Source: Pseudomonas synxantha | GTDB lineage: Bacteria; Pseudomonadota; Gammaproteobacteria; Pseudomonadales; Pseudomonadaceae | Direction: 5' to 3' | Length of the DNA stretch: 64,000 bases | Assembly (NCBI RefSeq): GCF_900105675.1 | Contig: NZ_LT629786.1 | Coordinates: forward strand, 186,001 to 250,000 | In this document: one piece after another, positions 48,902 through 57,236 of the stretch | How positions within the stretch are numbered: position 1 is the stretch's first letter | Layout of the letters: each line of letters opens with the position of its first letter | Notes under the pieces: generated by a model | The model's input: the letters and a program-made list of their open reading frames with translations, nothing else | Told to the model about the DNA's origin: nothing | The model's database searches: none | Program-made: the position numbers and the translations under genes

Positions 48902-49225
48902 ATGACCGCACAGACCTCTCAGGGAGTAGCAAGTCGCTTAGGCTATGGCCTGGGTCAGGCTGCGCGCCTCGTTTGGTGCAGTCAGAACCGTACCCTGCGT
49001 TGGGTCAAGCGTCTGGTTGTGGCTGCCGTACTCCTATATTTTTCTGCAGACATTTTCAGCGGGATTATCAGCGTTGCAGTATTTACCTTGGTTTTGGGTG
49101 GAGGGCTCTGGGCGTTGAATCACAGACCTACGCCTCGCAGAAACCAGATAGAGTATGGTCAATGCTATGGCCCCGATGGCTATGGGTACTATGTTGCTGG
49201 TCAACGTGTAGACGACGATGATTAA
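48902..49225 (+). CDS. DUF3742-like protein of the conjugative element
   Basis: The 107-residue protein has a basic N-terminal part, one or two membrane segments (about 40-75) and a tail G-P-D-G-Y-G-Y-Y-V-A-G-Q-R-V-D-D-D-D. This is the size and layout of DUF3742 proteins, which lie beside TraG in this class of elements. AAGGAG stands 8 nt before the ATG at 48902. It converges on TraG across a palindromic terminator. The family call rests on layout and position. Confidence 0.6.
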   Translation: MTAQTSQGVASRLGYGLGQAARLVWCSQNRTLRWVKRLVVAAVLLYFSADIFSGIISVAVFTLVLGGGLWALNHRPTPRRNQIEYGQCYGPDGYGYYVAGQRVDDDD

Positions 49226-49255
49226 GGGTCTCATATCAATGATATGAGACCCTTA
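49223..49255. terminator. Bidirectional palindromic terminator between DUF3742-like gene and traG
   Basis: A perfect 15-bp stem (TAAGGGTCTCATATC with its complement, loop of 3 nt) fills the gap between convergent stop codons; the TAA of the first gene is the first base of the stem. There is no long T-run, so termination is likely but not certain. Confidence 0.7.
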
Positions 49256-49257
49256 CG

Positions 49258-50772
49258 TTACATAACGCTACGTTTGACAGTATTCACCCCTTCCTGACCT
49301 GCCTTTTGAACATCTTTTGTTCCGCTGGTAAGGCCTTCCAATGCTTTTCCTGCGCTCACCCCTGCCCATCCCAGCGCGCCCATCCAAAACACTGGCAGGA
49401 TGATGAACATCGAGCCCATCACGAAGTTTAAGATTGCGTCCTGGGTGGCAGTGTTCAAACCCATCACAGGATCAAATGATAAATGCGGAGAACCGGCTCC
49501 ATATAAAGCGTCCAATATCGTGGTATCGACCCATCTAGCCAGTTGAAACCAAAAGTCCACGAATATCAGAGCGAAAAAAACAACGGACATAGTCATGGCC
49601 ACTTTTAGTTGGTAAGCCCCGACGATTAGCACCAAGGGAATGCAAATCACCATCGCCATTTTCAAGAACGCCATGACCATCGGTAGCGCCTGGCGAACCA
49701 TGTCCATCGCTGGAAAATAGGCCATAGATCCTAATGCAACCCCGAGAGTCCCCGCTGCCCGGGCTGCACCATTCCACACAGTTCCGTCGATTTGTCCCCC
49801 GTAGTCCGTATAAACATCCCCTTTCACCTGGTTCGACGGCGAGACCAGTTGCCGGACAAGCGAGTCAGTGACTTCGTCCGGGGACAACCACTTTGCCCAG
49901 CCGAGCATTTTGGTCATGAGGTCCGGCGACACTTGAGCCTTGATACGGTCCCGCAGTCCCACTCCGCTATCTGACCACCATTGTTTGCAAGTTGGATAGC
50001 CCCCACCTCCACCCACTTGTGGTAAACCCACATCACGAGATGCGTTATAGGGCCATGATGCCCTTGGAGTTTTGGAGTAGTCCGTGTCGTAATAACCCGA
50101 GGTGTTCAATAAATAGTGCGAACCAATCCAGCTGAGTTCCTGCGCAAAACGAGGGTCATTCCCTTGCGCTCCCAATTCGGGTTGGCGCATGAATAATCTG
50201 GCACGGGAGGGTCCATAGCAATCGTGCGTAAAGTCGCCAATTTCCTGAGCCAATAGCGGGTTGTTGATCTTGGTGTTGCTAACTTCCATGCGTACTTGCC
50301 GTAAATCAGTCCCGCAGGGAATTGCTGCTACAGCGCCATTGGTTAATCCCTTTGATAATGCATGCATTAATGCCCACCACATGGGCATCTGGGCACTCTT
50401 TCCTGCCAGTGAGCTGAATGTTGTGTTCCAGCCTGTGTCTGTGGGTTTAGGTAAGTTGTATTGACATTGCTGAGCTCTACTCTGGTCAAATGCCAAGGTA
50501 TCAAAACTCACATTGACGGCTGGTACAGCGAAGAATGCGACTACGATGTAGCCAACGTAGATATTGGTTTCGATACGTGCCAGTGAGAGAACGCCTTTGT
50601 TGCCCTCATCGGCCCCCTCACCACGGACTTTCAGCCACTCTCGAATAACGATGATGCAGAAGGGGAGGGCGAATAGACCGGTATCTGAAATCATCGCCCA
50701 GATACCATTGTTGATGATCCAACCGACCAACGTCAGGTAGTACTCTAAATAGTCATTGGTGTAGAGCGTCAC
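49258..50772 (-). CDS. traG: Conjugal transfer protein TraG (N-terminal-type, inner membrane)
   Basis: The 504-residue protein has several membrane segments at both ends (about 15-35, 70-90, 360-400, 435-460) around a large soluble part, and begins M-T-L-Y-T-N-D-Y-L-E-Y-Y. This matches the TraG N-terminal (mating-pair stabilisation) family encoded by such elements. Cysteines C104, C159 and C190 are in the periplasmic region. It overlaps the upstream membrane-protein gene by 4 nt. The long F-plasmid C-terminal entry-exclusion domain is missing, as usual for the family. Confidence 0.85.
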   Translation of the reverse strand: MTLYTNDYLEYYLTLVGWIINNGIWAMISDTGLFALPFCIIVIREWLKVRGEGADEGNKGVLSLARIETNIYVGYIVVAFFAVPAVNVSFDTLAFDQSRAQQCQYNLPKPTDTGWNTTFSSLAGKSAQMPMWWALMHALSKGLTNGAVAAIPCGTDLRQVRMEVSNTKINNPLLAQEIGDFTHDCYGPSRARLFMRQPELGAQGNDPRFAQELSWIGSHYLLNTSGYYDTDYSKTPRASWPYNASRDVGLPQVGGGGGYPTCKQWWSDSGVGLRDRIKAQVSPDLMTKMLGWAKWLSPDEVTDSLVRQLVSPSNQVKGDVYTDYGGQIDGTVWNGAARAAGTLGVALGSMAYFPAMDMVRQALPMVMAFLKMAMVICIPLVLIVGAYQLKVAMTMSVVFFALIFVDFWFQLARWVDTTILDALYGAGSPHLSFDPVMGLNTATQDAILNFVMGSMFIILPVFWMGALGWAGVSAGKALEGLTSGTKDVQKAGQEGVNTVKRSVM

Positions 50773-51149
50773 AGAACACCCCCTGCCTGATACAGCACCT
50801 TGCTCAGTTCAACCATCAGAAATAATAAGATCACCATTATCTCGATCTTCAACAGGCCTTTGCGCCGTTTCGAGCGTTCTGAGTTCGATAACCGTACCTT
50901 GAATTTGAACCAGGCAACGGTCAGTGCGATATAAAGCATTAGGCGCCAGGTAAAGAGCGGCCAATAGTGGTCGGTGCGCCAGGCTTGCCATTGCTCGGCG
51001 CTGTCGAACATGTTCATCAGGACAGCGCTGAGTAGGACTACGAGGGCGGCAGTCGCGAGCAAAACACCCAGAACAAGCAGAATGCTCCTCCCGGTTCGTC
51101 GAACCAGCGAACGGTTGGGAGCGGCGACAGGCTCCTGTATTTCGGTCAT
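50769..51149 (-). CDS. Small membrane protein of the conjugative element
   Basis: The 126-residue protein has about three membrane segments (residues 24-46, 66-82 and 104-122), a short proline-containing N-terminus (M-T-E-I-Q-E-P-V-A-A-P) and a basic loop (N-S-E-R-S-K-R-R-K). The ATG at 51149 has GAGAAAGG upstream and lies 8 nt after the TIGR03755 gene. A protein of this size lies between TIGR03755 and TraG in related elements. Function unknown. Confidence 0.75.
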   Translation of the reverse strand: MTEIQEPVAAPNRSLVRRTGRSILLVLGVLLATAALVVLLSAVLMNMFDSAEQWQAWRTDHYWPLFTWRLMLYIALTVAWFKFKVRLSNSERSKRRKGLLKIEIMVILLFLMVELSKVLYQAGGVL

Positions 51150-51157
51150 GGCCTTTC

Positions 51158-52519
51158 TCACTGTTTGTTCTGGGCGGGTGACTGCAACTGGTCCAATCGA
51201 TTCGTTTCTGGGGCTCCCGGGGACACGCCACGAGAGTCTTCTGCCCGTGCTTTGCTGCGTTCAATGATGGTCAGAGGCGAGTTCTTCGCGAGCTGCTGAC
51301 GCATGTCCAGTTCCATTTTGAGGTTGCCGATCTCCTGTTGCAGCGAGGAGCTCTGCTGGCCGACTGCCTGGACGGCGAGGTCATTAGCCGCGACGTTCGG
51401 TTCCCGACTGCCTGCCATCAAGGTGCGCTGTAGGGTCAGAGCTTTCTCCAACACATCGGACAACGCGACTTCGGAGGCAAGCCGGCGAGCGAGTACGTCC
51501 TGGTCGCGCTCATCCTTGAGTGCTGCTACAACGCCTCGGGTGATGGGTAACGAGTTGCTGCTCGCTGCTTCCAGGTTTTCTAGCGACAGCGTTTTGCTTC
51601 CGCTCAGCAGTTCCTGCAGGGCCTTCAGCTTGGTGTCGTACGTTTCCTGGATCAGCGGCGTGAGGCCGACGCCTGCGGCTGTCACCGTTTTAGGGCAACT
51701 GTCACAGGTCTGCTGTTGTTGTTCACCCAGGACACGATTGGCAAAGGTGGTGGCTTCCTGGGGCGATGACCAGACATTGCACACCATGCCGTTGTTGCAG
51801 TTCGCTTTACTGATGGATGCGGTGTCGCCGGCCGCGCGCTTGTTCAGAAGGTTGTAGCCCGCCTTGGTGACGTCGCCTACGATACGAATTGGCTTCTGAC
51901 CGGAACCACCTGCTCTATCACCACCAACCCAAGTGACGCCATCGTTTCCACCTTTCTTTTCGACTTGTTCCACCGCCGACACTGCGTCTGTGTTGGATGT
52001 TAGCGCCTGACTCATAGCCTGACCTTCAGCAAGCTTGCCCCAGCCCATTTGGTTACCGGCGATATCCGCCATCTTTTCGCCAATGGCGCGGCAGGTGCCT
52101 TTGGAGCGGTCGAAGTCCAGGCGGGCCTGCAAAATGCCGTTGGTGATGAGGTTGTATAGCGCCGGGTTCGCACGTTGAAGAATCAGTGCCGGCAGCGAAG
52201 CCACGGCGCTGGTGGCGCTCTGTACCACCGAGCTCATGATGTTTTTGAAGCCGGAAGTGGCACCATTCAATTGGTTTTCAAGGGTTGTGCTCAGGCTCAT
52301 GTTTCCGCAGATTAGATTGGTATTCCAACCGCCTCCCACAGAAATACTATCCATGTTGCCTGCGCTCCCCATGGTGACTGCGTTGCCGCCGCCAATGCTA
52401 TACAGCACGTTGTCCCCAATGACGCTTCCGGAGGAGGAGACGTTGATTGGATCAGCAGAGAGCGCTATTGCACTGCTGAGGCTGCAGGCGAGCCCTATCG
52501 CCAAGGTAGTGAGTTTCAT
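51158..52519 (-). CDS. TIGR03755 integrating-conjugative-element protein
   Basis: The 453-residue protein has a signal peptide (MKLTTLAIGLACSLSSAIALS) and matches the PFL_4711-type family (TIGR03755): S-V-G-G-G-W-N-T-N-L-I-C-G-N-M, then C-x-x-C (TCDSCPKTV) near residue 304, and a coiled C-terminal region. These proteins are periplasmic parts of the mating machinery, TraH-like in position. The start at 52519 follows GGAGCAAAGC, and an in-frame ATG at 52543 is less likely. Confidence 0.83.
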   Translation of the reverse strand: MKLTTLAIGLACSLSSAIALSADPINVSSSGSVIGDNVLYSIGGGNAVTMGSAGNMDSISVGGGWNTNLICGNMSLSTTLENQLNGATSGFKNIMSSVVQSATSAVASLPALILQRANPALYNLITNGILQARLDFDRSKGTCRAIGEKMADIAGNQMGWGKLAEGQAMSQALTSNTDAVSAVEQVEKKGGNDGVTWVGGDRAGGSGQKPIRIVGDVTKAGYNLLNKRAAGDTASISKANCNNGMVCNVWSSPQEATTFANRVLGEQQQQTCDSCPKTVTAAGVGLTPLIQETYDTKLKALQELLSGSKTLSLENLEAASSNSLPITRGVVAALKDERDQDVLARRLASEVALSDVLEKALTLQRTLMAGSREPNVAANDLAVQAVGQQSSSLQQEIGNLKMELDMRQQLAKNSPLTIIERSKARAEDSRGVSPGAPETNRLDQLQSPAQNKQ

Positions 52520-52539
52520 GCTTTGCTCCGATCGCTGTT

Positions 52540-53481
52540 TCATTGGAAGTCCGTACTGCCGAGGAAGGTCTGTCCTCGACGCTGGCAACACGAATAAGGG
52601 CGCCAGAGTGCCCAGGCGTAGCCGCCATCCTGCGCATCGATGTTCGGATCGATGGTGGGAAAGGTTGCGCAAGTCGGGTTGAGGACTGGGGTGAGCTCTT
52701 GCCACTTACCAGTGGAGGCGTCACCTTCGCGTAGCGGCCCTGCGGGCCAGTAACCGGGGTAGGGAAGGGCGAGCATCGGCAAGTAGACATGGACCTGGCC
52801 TGGGCGGGTAACCACGTCGCCGGCACGCTGCGCAATAACTGCGCCCGTTTTGTAGTCGTCAGTCTGGTTAAGGAAGCCGCTACGCGGGTAGACGTTCCCC
52901 CAGCTGCTTGCTGAGAGCAGGCTACCGACTTCGCGCATGCCCGGAATGAGTGCTTCGGGGTATACGGATTCCGGGACGCCGTATCGCCAAGCAATGGGGT
53001 CAAGGGTGCTCAGAAAGTAAGGCACAAGCGGTAAGGTTGCGCCTTTGCATACATAGCCCGAGGCGCTGGCAAACTGACTCAACGCCGCACCACCTGGATG
53101 GCCGATGACATCGGCTTCCTTAAATTTGATGATGTTGTTCTCTGCAACGTGATTGGTAGTGCCGTCGTTGCCCGCTTGGGCCATCGGATTCGGGGTGCCA
53201 AGAGGTGACATCTCTATCCAAGGGTTCATCCCGGTATTCGCATATGCAGACACCACAGCGTCCGGTACGTAGTGACGAACCTTGGTCGAGGTTTTGACTT
53301 TGCATCCGAATGGCGTGCAGAGCAGCCAATAGCAGATGCCGACCACTTTGTACTCCAGGCAGGTTGGTGACAGGGTCGAGGCAATAATCGCTGCCGAGTT
53401 GATCGCAGCCGATGCACTGAATGACAGGCTGAAAGTGATAGCCAGCGACAAAGGCCGGATCGCAAAACGTGAGCGTCTCAT
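52540..53481 (-). CDS. TIGR03756 integrating-conjugative-element protein (TraU-like)
   Basis: The 313-residue exported protein (signal peptide to S-A-S-A, residue 24) is rich in cysteines: C41 (SPTCLEYK), C50, C55 and C60 (GICYWLLCTPFGCKVK), and C-C-Q-R-R near the end. This matches TIGR03756, the TraU-like family needed for DNA transfer. Many disulfides suggest a DsbC-type partner, which could be the TIGR03757 protein upstream. It overlaps that gene by 4 nt. Confidence 0.85.
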   Translation of the reverse strand: MRRSRFAIRPLSLAITFSLSFSASAAINSAAIIASTLSPTCLEYKVVGICYWLLCTPFGCKVKTSTKVRHYVPDAVVSAYANTGMNPWIEMSPLGTPNPMAQAGNDGTTNHVAENNIIKFKEADVIGHPGGAALSQFASASGYVCKGATLPLVPYFLSTLDPIAWRYGVPESVYPEALIPGMREVGSLLSASSWGNVYPRSGFLNQTDDYKTGAVIAQRAGDVVTRPGQVHVYLPMLALPYPGYWPAGPLREGDASTGKWQELTPVLNPTCATFPTIDPNIDAQDGGYAWALWRPYSCCQRRGQTFLGSTDFQ

Positions 53482-53906
53482 CGTGACAGGCTCCGTGCTC
53501 GTTCAATCAACGCGACGGCTTTAGCTGCGTCAGGCTCGCCGTACACGACGTAGCGACGATCTACGACCACGGCTGGGAGTTTTTCGACTCGCAGGCTCCA
53601 GGCGTCTATGACGCCCTGCTGGGCTTGGGCCAACTCGTTTTGCAGATGCTTCCCTGCAGGGCTGACAAGGTAGCGTTGAATGGCCGCTTCTGCCTGGCGT
53701 GGATCGGCGGGTAGTTGGTTGGAAAGTTGTTCTTCAAGGCGCTGCTGATCATCCAGGAAGATGACGCGAGCGCCAGAAGGTGCGGATACTGGATGTGCTC
53801 GGTTTGTAATGACCCACGTCTCCGCGTGGGACGCAGTTGACAAGAACAGTAGCAGTGAAAACAGCCAGCGCCGCGTTTCGCTAATGTGGGTAAGGATCTG
53901 GAGCAT
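53478..53906 (-). CDS. TIGR03757 integrating-conjugative-element protein
   Basis: The 142-residue exported protein (signal peptide ending near S-T-A-S-H-A, residue 28) matches TIGR03757: E-T-W-V-I-T-N-R-A-H-P-V, then V-I-F-L-D-D and P-A-V-V-V-D-R-R-Y-V-V-Y-G. The family is a TrbC/TraW-like thioredoxin-fold periplasmic protein. It is the first gene of the TIGR03757-03756-03755-membrane protein-traG operon seen here. Upstream, where further transfer genes would be expected, coding ends. Confidence 0.82.
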   Translation of the reverse strand: MLQILTHISETRRWLFSLLLFLSTASHAETWVITNRAHPVSAPSGARVIFLDDQQRLEEQLSNQLPADPRQAEAAIQRYLVSPAGKHLQNELAQAQQGVIDAWSLRVEKLPAVVVDRRYVVYGEPDAAKAVALIERARSLSR

Positions 53907-54854
53907 GGCACCGTACCTGATATGGATTCAGGTACAGAAGACCGGATGGCTGTCTTGAGCGCAGTAAGAAATAGGAATTTGGAAGCTTTGGGTATTTGAG
54001 AGCGACGAATTCGTGTGGGTTGGATTAGAGATGGCACTTGGTCGGCTCAAATTGACGACGCAGTGAGTACGCAGTTAACTGGCTATCCACACAGCAAGAG
54101 TTCAAGCCAAGTTTATGAGGCGACCCTTCTTGGCCCCATCGCCGCCGATGGTCCACAGTACGCCAGTCGGACGAGTCTCGCCACCGCCCCACGACATAAC
54201 GAAAAATCACTTCTATTGAAGCTTCGGGCGACATCAACGGCAAAATGCTCGCCCTGCCGATATCGTCAGCGGGTTTGGTCGTGCTGGAGAAAACAACCTC
54301 AAGATTCGAAGGCTTTATCTTTATCCTTGGGCAGGCAGTAGTTTGTGCTGTCCTGCTTGAGATCCTTCACGATCAAATGTTGCAAACGGAGCGCCTGCTG
54401 CACAGCTTCAATGTCATCTTCGATGACGTTAAGGATAAGATAAAAACCTATCCTCCGAGACCGTATTGCTGTTAAAGACCATCCTGCCGATTGCGTTTTC
54501 GGTGCTCTACGTAGTGCCTAATTTCCGCAGCCCATGAGGCTTTTGTGACACGTTCGTAGTCTCATTTAGCTACGCCCAAACGATTCATCCGCCTGTAGCG
54601 GTCAAAGCCGCTTTTCATAATAGGAAGATATGCATTTTTATAAAAAATCTCTAGATGCTCCAGGTGGGATACGAGTTGATTTCTGATGGTCGTATGATGC
54701 ATTCAGCGTGCTCTGCCAATAAAGCTAAACTTTAAATAGTTGAACTCACGAGCTCTACGAGAGGCCTTACAGATATGTAATATTCGCGGCAGCTTCCTGA
54801 AAGGCATCACTGGTTATCCTCTAGTCAGAAGTAAGTGAGCACTAGGAGAAAATC
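53907..54854. other. Non-coding junction between the conjugation module and the copper block
   Basis: No convincing gene lies in these 948 bases. Short open frames exist on both strands with no ribosome sites or family match. One is a 31-residue minus-strand frame (54102-54197) rich in Gly that reads M-S-W-G-G-G-E-T-R-P-T-G. Several different frames give protein-like pieces around 54.02-54.48 kb, which could be decayed coding DNA. The 3' part contains the cop box at 54767. GC falls markedly here. Confidence 0.5.
54767..54781 (+). promoter_or_regulatory. Cop-box-like site upstream of the DUF2790 gene
   Basis: TTACA-GATA-TGTAAT matches the P. syringae cop box TGACA-N4-TGTNAT except for one base and lies 73 nt before the start codon. 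Confidence 0.6.
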
Positions 54855-55187
54855 ATGAAATTATTAAAAGTTGTTTTTGCCGCTTCCATCTTGACCATGT
54901 CTTCTTTGGCCATGGCTGAAGGAGGTGGTGACCGTGTTTATGGTCGAATGATGCAAGAGAACCAGAAGGCGATGGAGCAGTACGCCTTAGAAAACGGAAA
55001 GGCGACACCTGAAGTTGTTCATTATGAATACGGAATGAACCTCGATGTCCAGAAGGTAATCAGTACCACTCAAGCCAATAAAACCTGTGGCGTAGCCCCT
55101 TCGCGCATGACCTATGAAGATTCGGCGGGCAAGCTCAACACCTTGGAATACAAGGTTATGGGTACTAACTGCCCTCACGGAAGTTAA
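54855..55187 (+). CDS. DUF2790 domain small periplasmic protein
   Basis: The 110-residue precursor has a signal peptide (to S-S-L-A-M-A, residue 21) followed by E-G-G-G-D-R-V-Y-G-R-M-M, then the DUF2790 core with C74 and C106 (A-N-K-T-C-G-V, T-N-C-P-H-G-S). DUF2790 proteins in Pseudomonas are small secreted proteins often induced by copper. The N-terminal half closely resembles the ptrA product at 62741-62947. AGGAGAAA precedes the ATG. The two cysteines might form a disulfide or bind Cu. Function not known. Confidence 0.85.
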   Translation: MKLLKVVFAASILTMSSLAMAEGGGDRVYGRMMQENQKAMEQYALENGKATPEVVHYEYGMNLDVQKVISTTQANKTCGVAPSRMTYEDSAGKLNTLEYKVMGTNCPHGS

Positions 55188-55248
55188 TTAGCGTTAGCCC
55201 TGACTGCGCAAGGTTGTTCGGTATGTTTTGAGCCTGCTTGCTGTTCGC

Positions 55249-55263
55249 TGACACAGAAGTAAT
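55249..55263 (+). promoter_or_regulatory. Cop-box-like site upstream of the OprD-family porin
   Basis: TGACA-CAGA-AGTAAT matches TGACA-N4-TGTNAT with one mismatch, about 140 nt before the porin start codon. Confidence 0.45.
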
Positions 55264-55404
55264 TTTCAGGTCACGCTGGAGTTATCTATTGTATGAAATT
55301 ATGTCTGTCGGCACGTAGGAGAAATCCTCACGTGCTGGTGGCTTTTATAATTATAAAAAATATTTCATAAAGAAACTCTGCCAAGCTAAAGCCTGGAGTG
55401 TTAA

Positions 55405-56730
55405 ATGAACAATAAAAGCATTTATGGTCTTTCTCTCATTTCCCTTGGCATGAGCATGGGGCAAGTTGCAGTAGCTGTGGAGCAAAAGCCTGAAGGGTTC
55501 ATTGAGGGGAGCACCTTTAGTATTCTCAATCGGAATCTCTATCTCAATCGTGATTATCGAAAGGGTCAATCAAGCCCCACGGGCAATGGTTACTCAGCCG
55601 AATGGGCTCATGGCATCATTGGCCGATTCGAATCAGGCTTTACTCAAGGTACCGTAGGCTTCGGCATTGATGCGTTTGCAATGGAAGGCCTCAAGCTCGA
55701 TTCAGGTGATGGTCGCTCGGGAGCCCGTAGCTCAGTCGATGTCTTGCCGCACAATAGCAAAGGCCAACCTGAAGACTCCTACTCAAAAGTAGGCGGGGCC
55801 GCAAAAGTGCGTTTCCTGGATACAGTCGTCAAGGTAGGCGACGTATTTCCATCGACGCCTGTCGTTGCCTATGGGGATTCCCGACTTCTCCCGGAGAGTT
55901 TCCGGGGTGCAACGTTCACTAATACCAGCATCAAAGGCCTGACCCTTCAGGGGGGCCGGCTGCATGCGATGAGCCAACCCAATTCCAGTAGCATGCGTGA
56001 CGGCTTTTCAACTTTTTACGCCGGTGTAGTAGATGCTCCATGGATCGCTTATCTAGGGGGCGATTACACGGTCAATGAACACGTAGGTGTGAGTCTTTAC
56101 ACCAGCCAATTCAAGGATGTGTGGAACCAATACTACGCGGGCACCACATTGAGCTATCCACTCTCAGAAAGCGTATCGCTAATTGGCGGCTTTAATTACT
56201 ACCGAGCGGTTGATGAGGGTGAAAAACTTCTGGGAAGCTTCGATAACAAGATCTGGAGCGGCAAGACCGGGGTCAAATTCGGAGCGCACGCCGTGACCGT
56301 TGGTTACCAGCGCAATAATGGTAACGACGACTTTGACTACCTTCGCCAGTCCGACTCAATTTTTTTGGATAACTCCATTCAGTACAGCGATTTCAACTCA
56401 CCGAAAGAGCAATCCTTGCAGCTGCGCTACGATCTAGATATGCAGGCTTTCGGCATCCCCGGTCTGAGCTTCATGACCCGCTACGCTAAGGGTTGGGATG
56501 CGGACTATTCCAACGCAAACAGCGTGTACATGCGTCGCGGAGCGGACGGTGCCCCATTGCAGGACCAAAAGCGTTGGGAGCGAGACATCGAGGCTAAGTA
56601 TGTCATCCAGTCAGGCTCACTGAAGGACATGTCTTTACGTGTCCGCCAAGCAACGACACGAGCTACCGATTTCGAATCTGATTTGGACGAGGTCAGACTG
56701 ATTGTTGAATATCCACTGCAACTCCTTTAA
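55405..56730 (+). CDS. OprD-family outer membrane porin
   Basis: The 441-residue precursor (signal peptide ending near residue 24, V-A-V-A) has the OprD pattern: GFIEGSTFSILNRNLYLNRD, EWAHGIIGRFESGFTQGTVG, and strands ending L-I-V-E-Y-P-L-Q-L-L. OprD-type channels take up small substrates such as basic amino acids or aromatic acids. The closest role is unclear; the copper-shock induction of OpdT in P. aeruginosa is a possible parallel. It follows the DUF2790 gene after about 220 nt and has its own cop-box-like site. Confidence 0.88.
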   Translation: MNNKSIYGLSLISLGMSMGQVAVAVEQKPEGFIEGSTFSILNRNLYLNRDYRKGQSSPTGNGYSAEWAHGIIGRFESGFTQGTVGFGIDAFAMEGLKLDSGDGRSGARSSVDVLPHNSKGQPEDSYSKVGGAAKVRFLDTVVKVGDVFPSTPVVAYGDSRLLPESFRGATFTNTSIKGLTLQGGRLHAMSQPNSSSMRDGFSTFYAGVVDAPWIAYLGGDYTVNEHVGVSLYTSQFKDVWNQYYAGTTLSYPLSESVSLIGGFNYYRAVDEGEKLLGSFDNKIWSGKTGVKFGAHAVTVGYQRNNGNDDFDYLRQSDSIFLDNSIQYSDFNSPKEQSLQLRYDLDMQAFGIPGLSFMTRYAKGWDADYSNANSVYMRRGADGAPLQDQKRWERDIEAKYVIQSGSLKDMSLRVRQATTRATDFESDLDEVRLIVEYPLQLL

Positions 56731-56813
56731 CGGGCATTAGCCATCGGCATCAACTGTCCGGTATCCCCGATACACCCCGTCTCCTTGTTTCTCCTTTGGT
56801 TTGGAGACGGCTT

Positions 56814-56838
56814 AGGCGCCCTAGTGGCGCCTTTTTTT
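56814..56838 (+). terminator. Rho-independent terminator after the porin gene
   Basis: AGGCGCC and GGCGCCT pair around CTAGT and end in seven Ts, about 85 nt after the porin stop. Confidence 0.85.
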
Positions 56839-56930
56839 GTGGATTGAAGAAACTGTTGGTATATCCATCCCGGCGGCGAGCGTCCCTGGGGTTGTATGGC
56901 TGATTGGAACGTGTGAACATACTCTCAATA

Positions 56931-56950
56931 TAGGTAGGGGGGGTATGGTA
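56931..56950 (+). promoter_or_regulatory. Probable DmeR operator overlapping the dmeR ribosome site
   Basis: A run of seven Gs (56937-56943) is flanked by TAGGTA and TATGGTA. This is the layout of RcnR/DmeR-type operators (G/C tract between AT-rich inverted arms). The G-run ends 6 nt before the ATG, so it must also serve as the ribosome-binding site. Confidence 0.6.
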
Positions 56951-57225
56951 TGGGTCATATGAGATCAAGCAAAGACAATCTTCTTAAGCGTGTAAAGCGA
57001 ATCGCTGGGCAAGTCCAGGCGATTGAGCGAGCACTCGACTCTGATGATGACTGCTCGAAAACCCTGCTTTTGGTCGCTTCTGCCCGTGGCGCTATCAATG
57101 GGCTGATGGATGAAATTATCGAAGACCACGCTCGTGAACACGTTGCGAATCCGACACTCAGCAACGAAGAAAGAGCGAAAGGCGTCGATGAGCTTCTCGA
57201 AGCCATTCGCCGCTATTCCAAATAG
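56950..57225 (+). CDS. dmeR: RcnR/CsoR-family metal-sensing repressor DmeR
   Basis: The 91-residue helical repressor has the RcnR metal ligands at exactly the expected places: H3, C35, H60 and H64, which sense Ni2+/Co2+. A second group found in CsoR (Cys-His-Cys for Cu+) is not present, and FrmR would have Pro at position 2. It precedes dmeF by 11 nt, as in the dmeRF operons of rhizobia. So it most likely represses the pair until cobalt or nickel is high. The start at 56950 gives MGHMRSSK. Confidence 0.87.
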   Translation: MGHMRSSKDNLLKRVKRIAGQVQAIERALDSDDDCSKTLLLVASARGAINGLMDEIIEDHAREHVANPTLSNEERAKGVDELLEAIRRYSK

Positions 57226-57236
57226 GATTTGCCCAG

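Larger units (their letters stand above)
44770..53906. mobile_element. One end of a MobH-type integrating conjugative element (partial module)
   Basis: Next to the tRNA cluster lie a tyrosine recombinase, a MobH relaxase, a DUF3742-like protein, TraG, and TIGR03755, TIGR03756 and TIGR03757 proteins, in the order seen at the integrase end of PAPI-1/PFL_4701-type elements. The expected continuation (VirB4-, TraD- and pilus-type genes) is absent. After 53906 the sequence holds no recognisable conjugation gene. Whether the rest lies beyond the window or was lost cannot be decided here. I found no direct repeat of the tRNA-Lys 3' end elsewhere in the window. Confidence 0.75.

Noticed and set aside
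54006..54030. TCGTGTGGG near 54 kb as a copy of the tRNA-Lys 3' end
   Set aside because: The match is only nine bases and is inverted with respect to the tRNA, while an attachment repeat should be direct.
54015..54475. Three short frames at the conjugation/copper junction as real genes
   Set aside because: They overlap on both strands, lack ribosome sites and match no family; decayed DNA is more likely.
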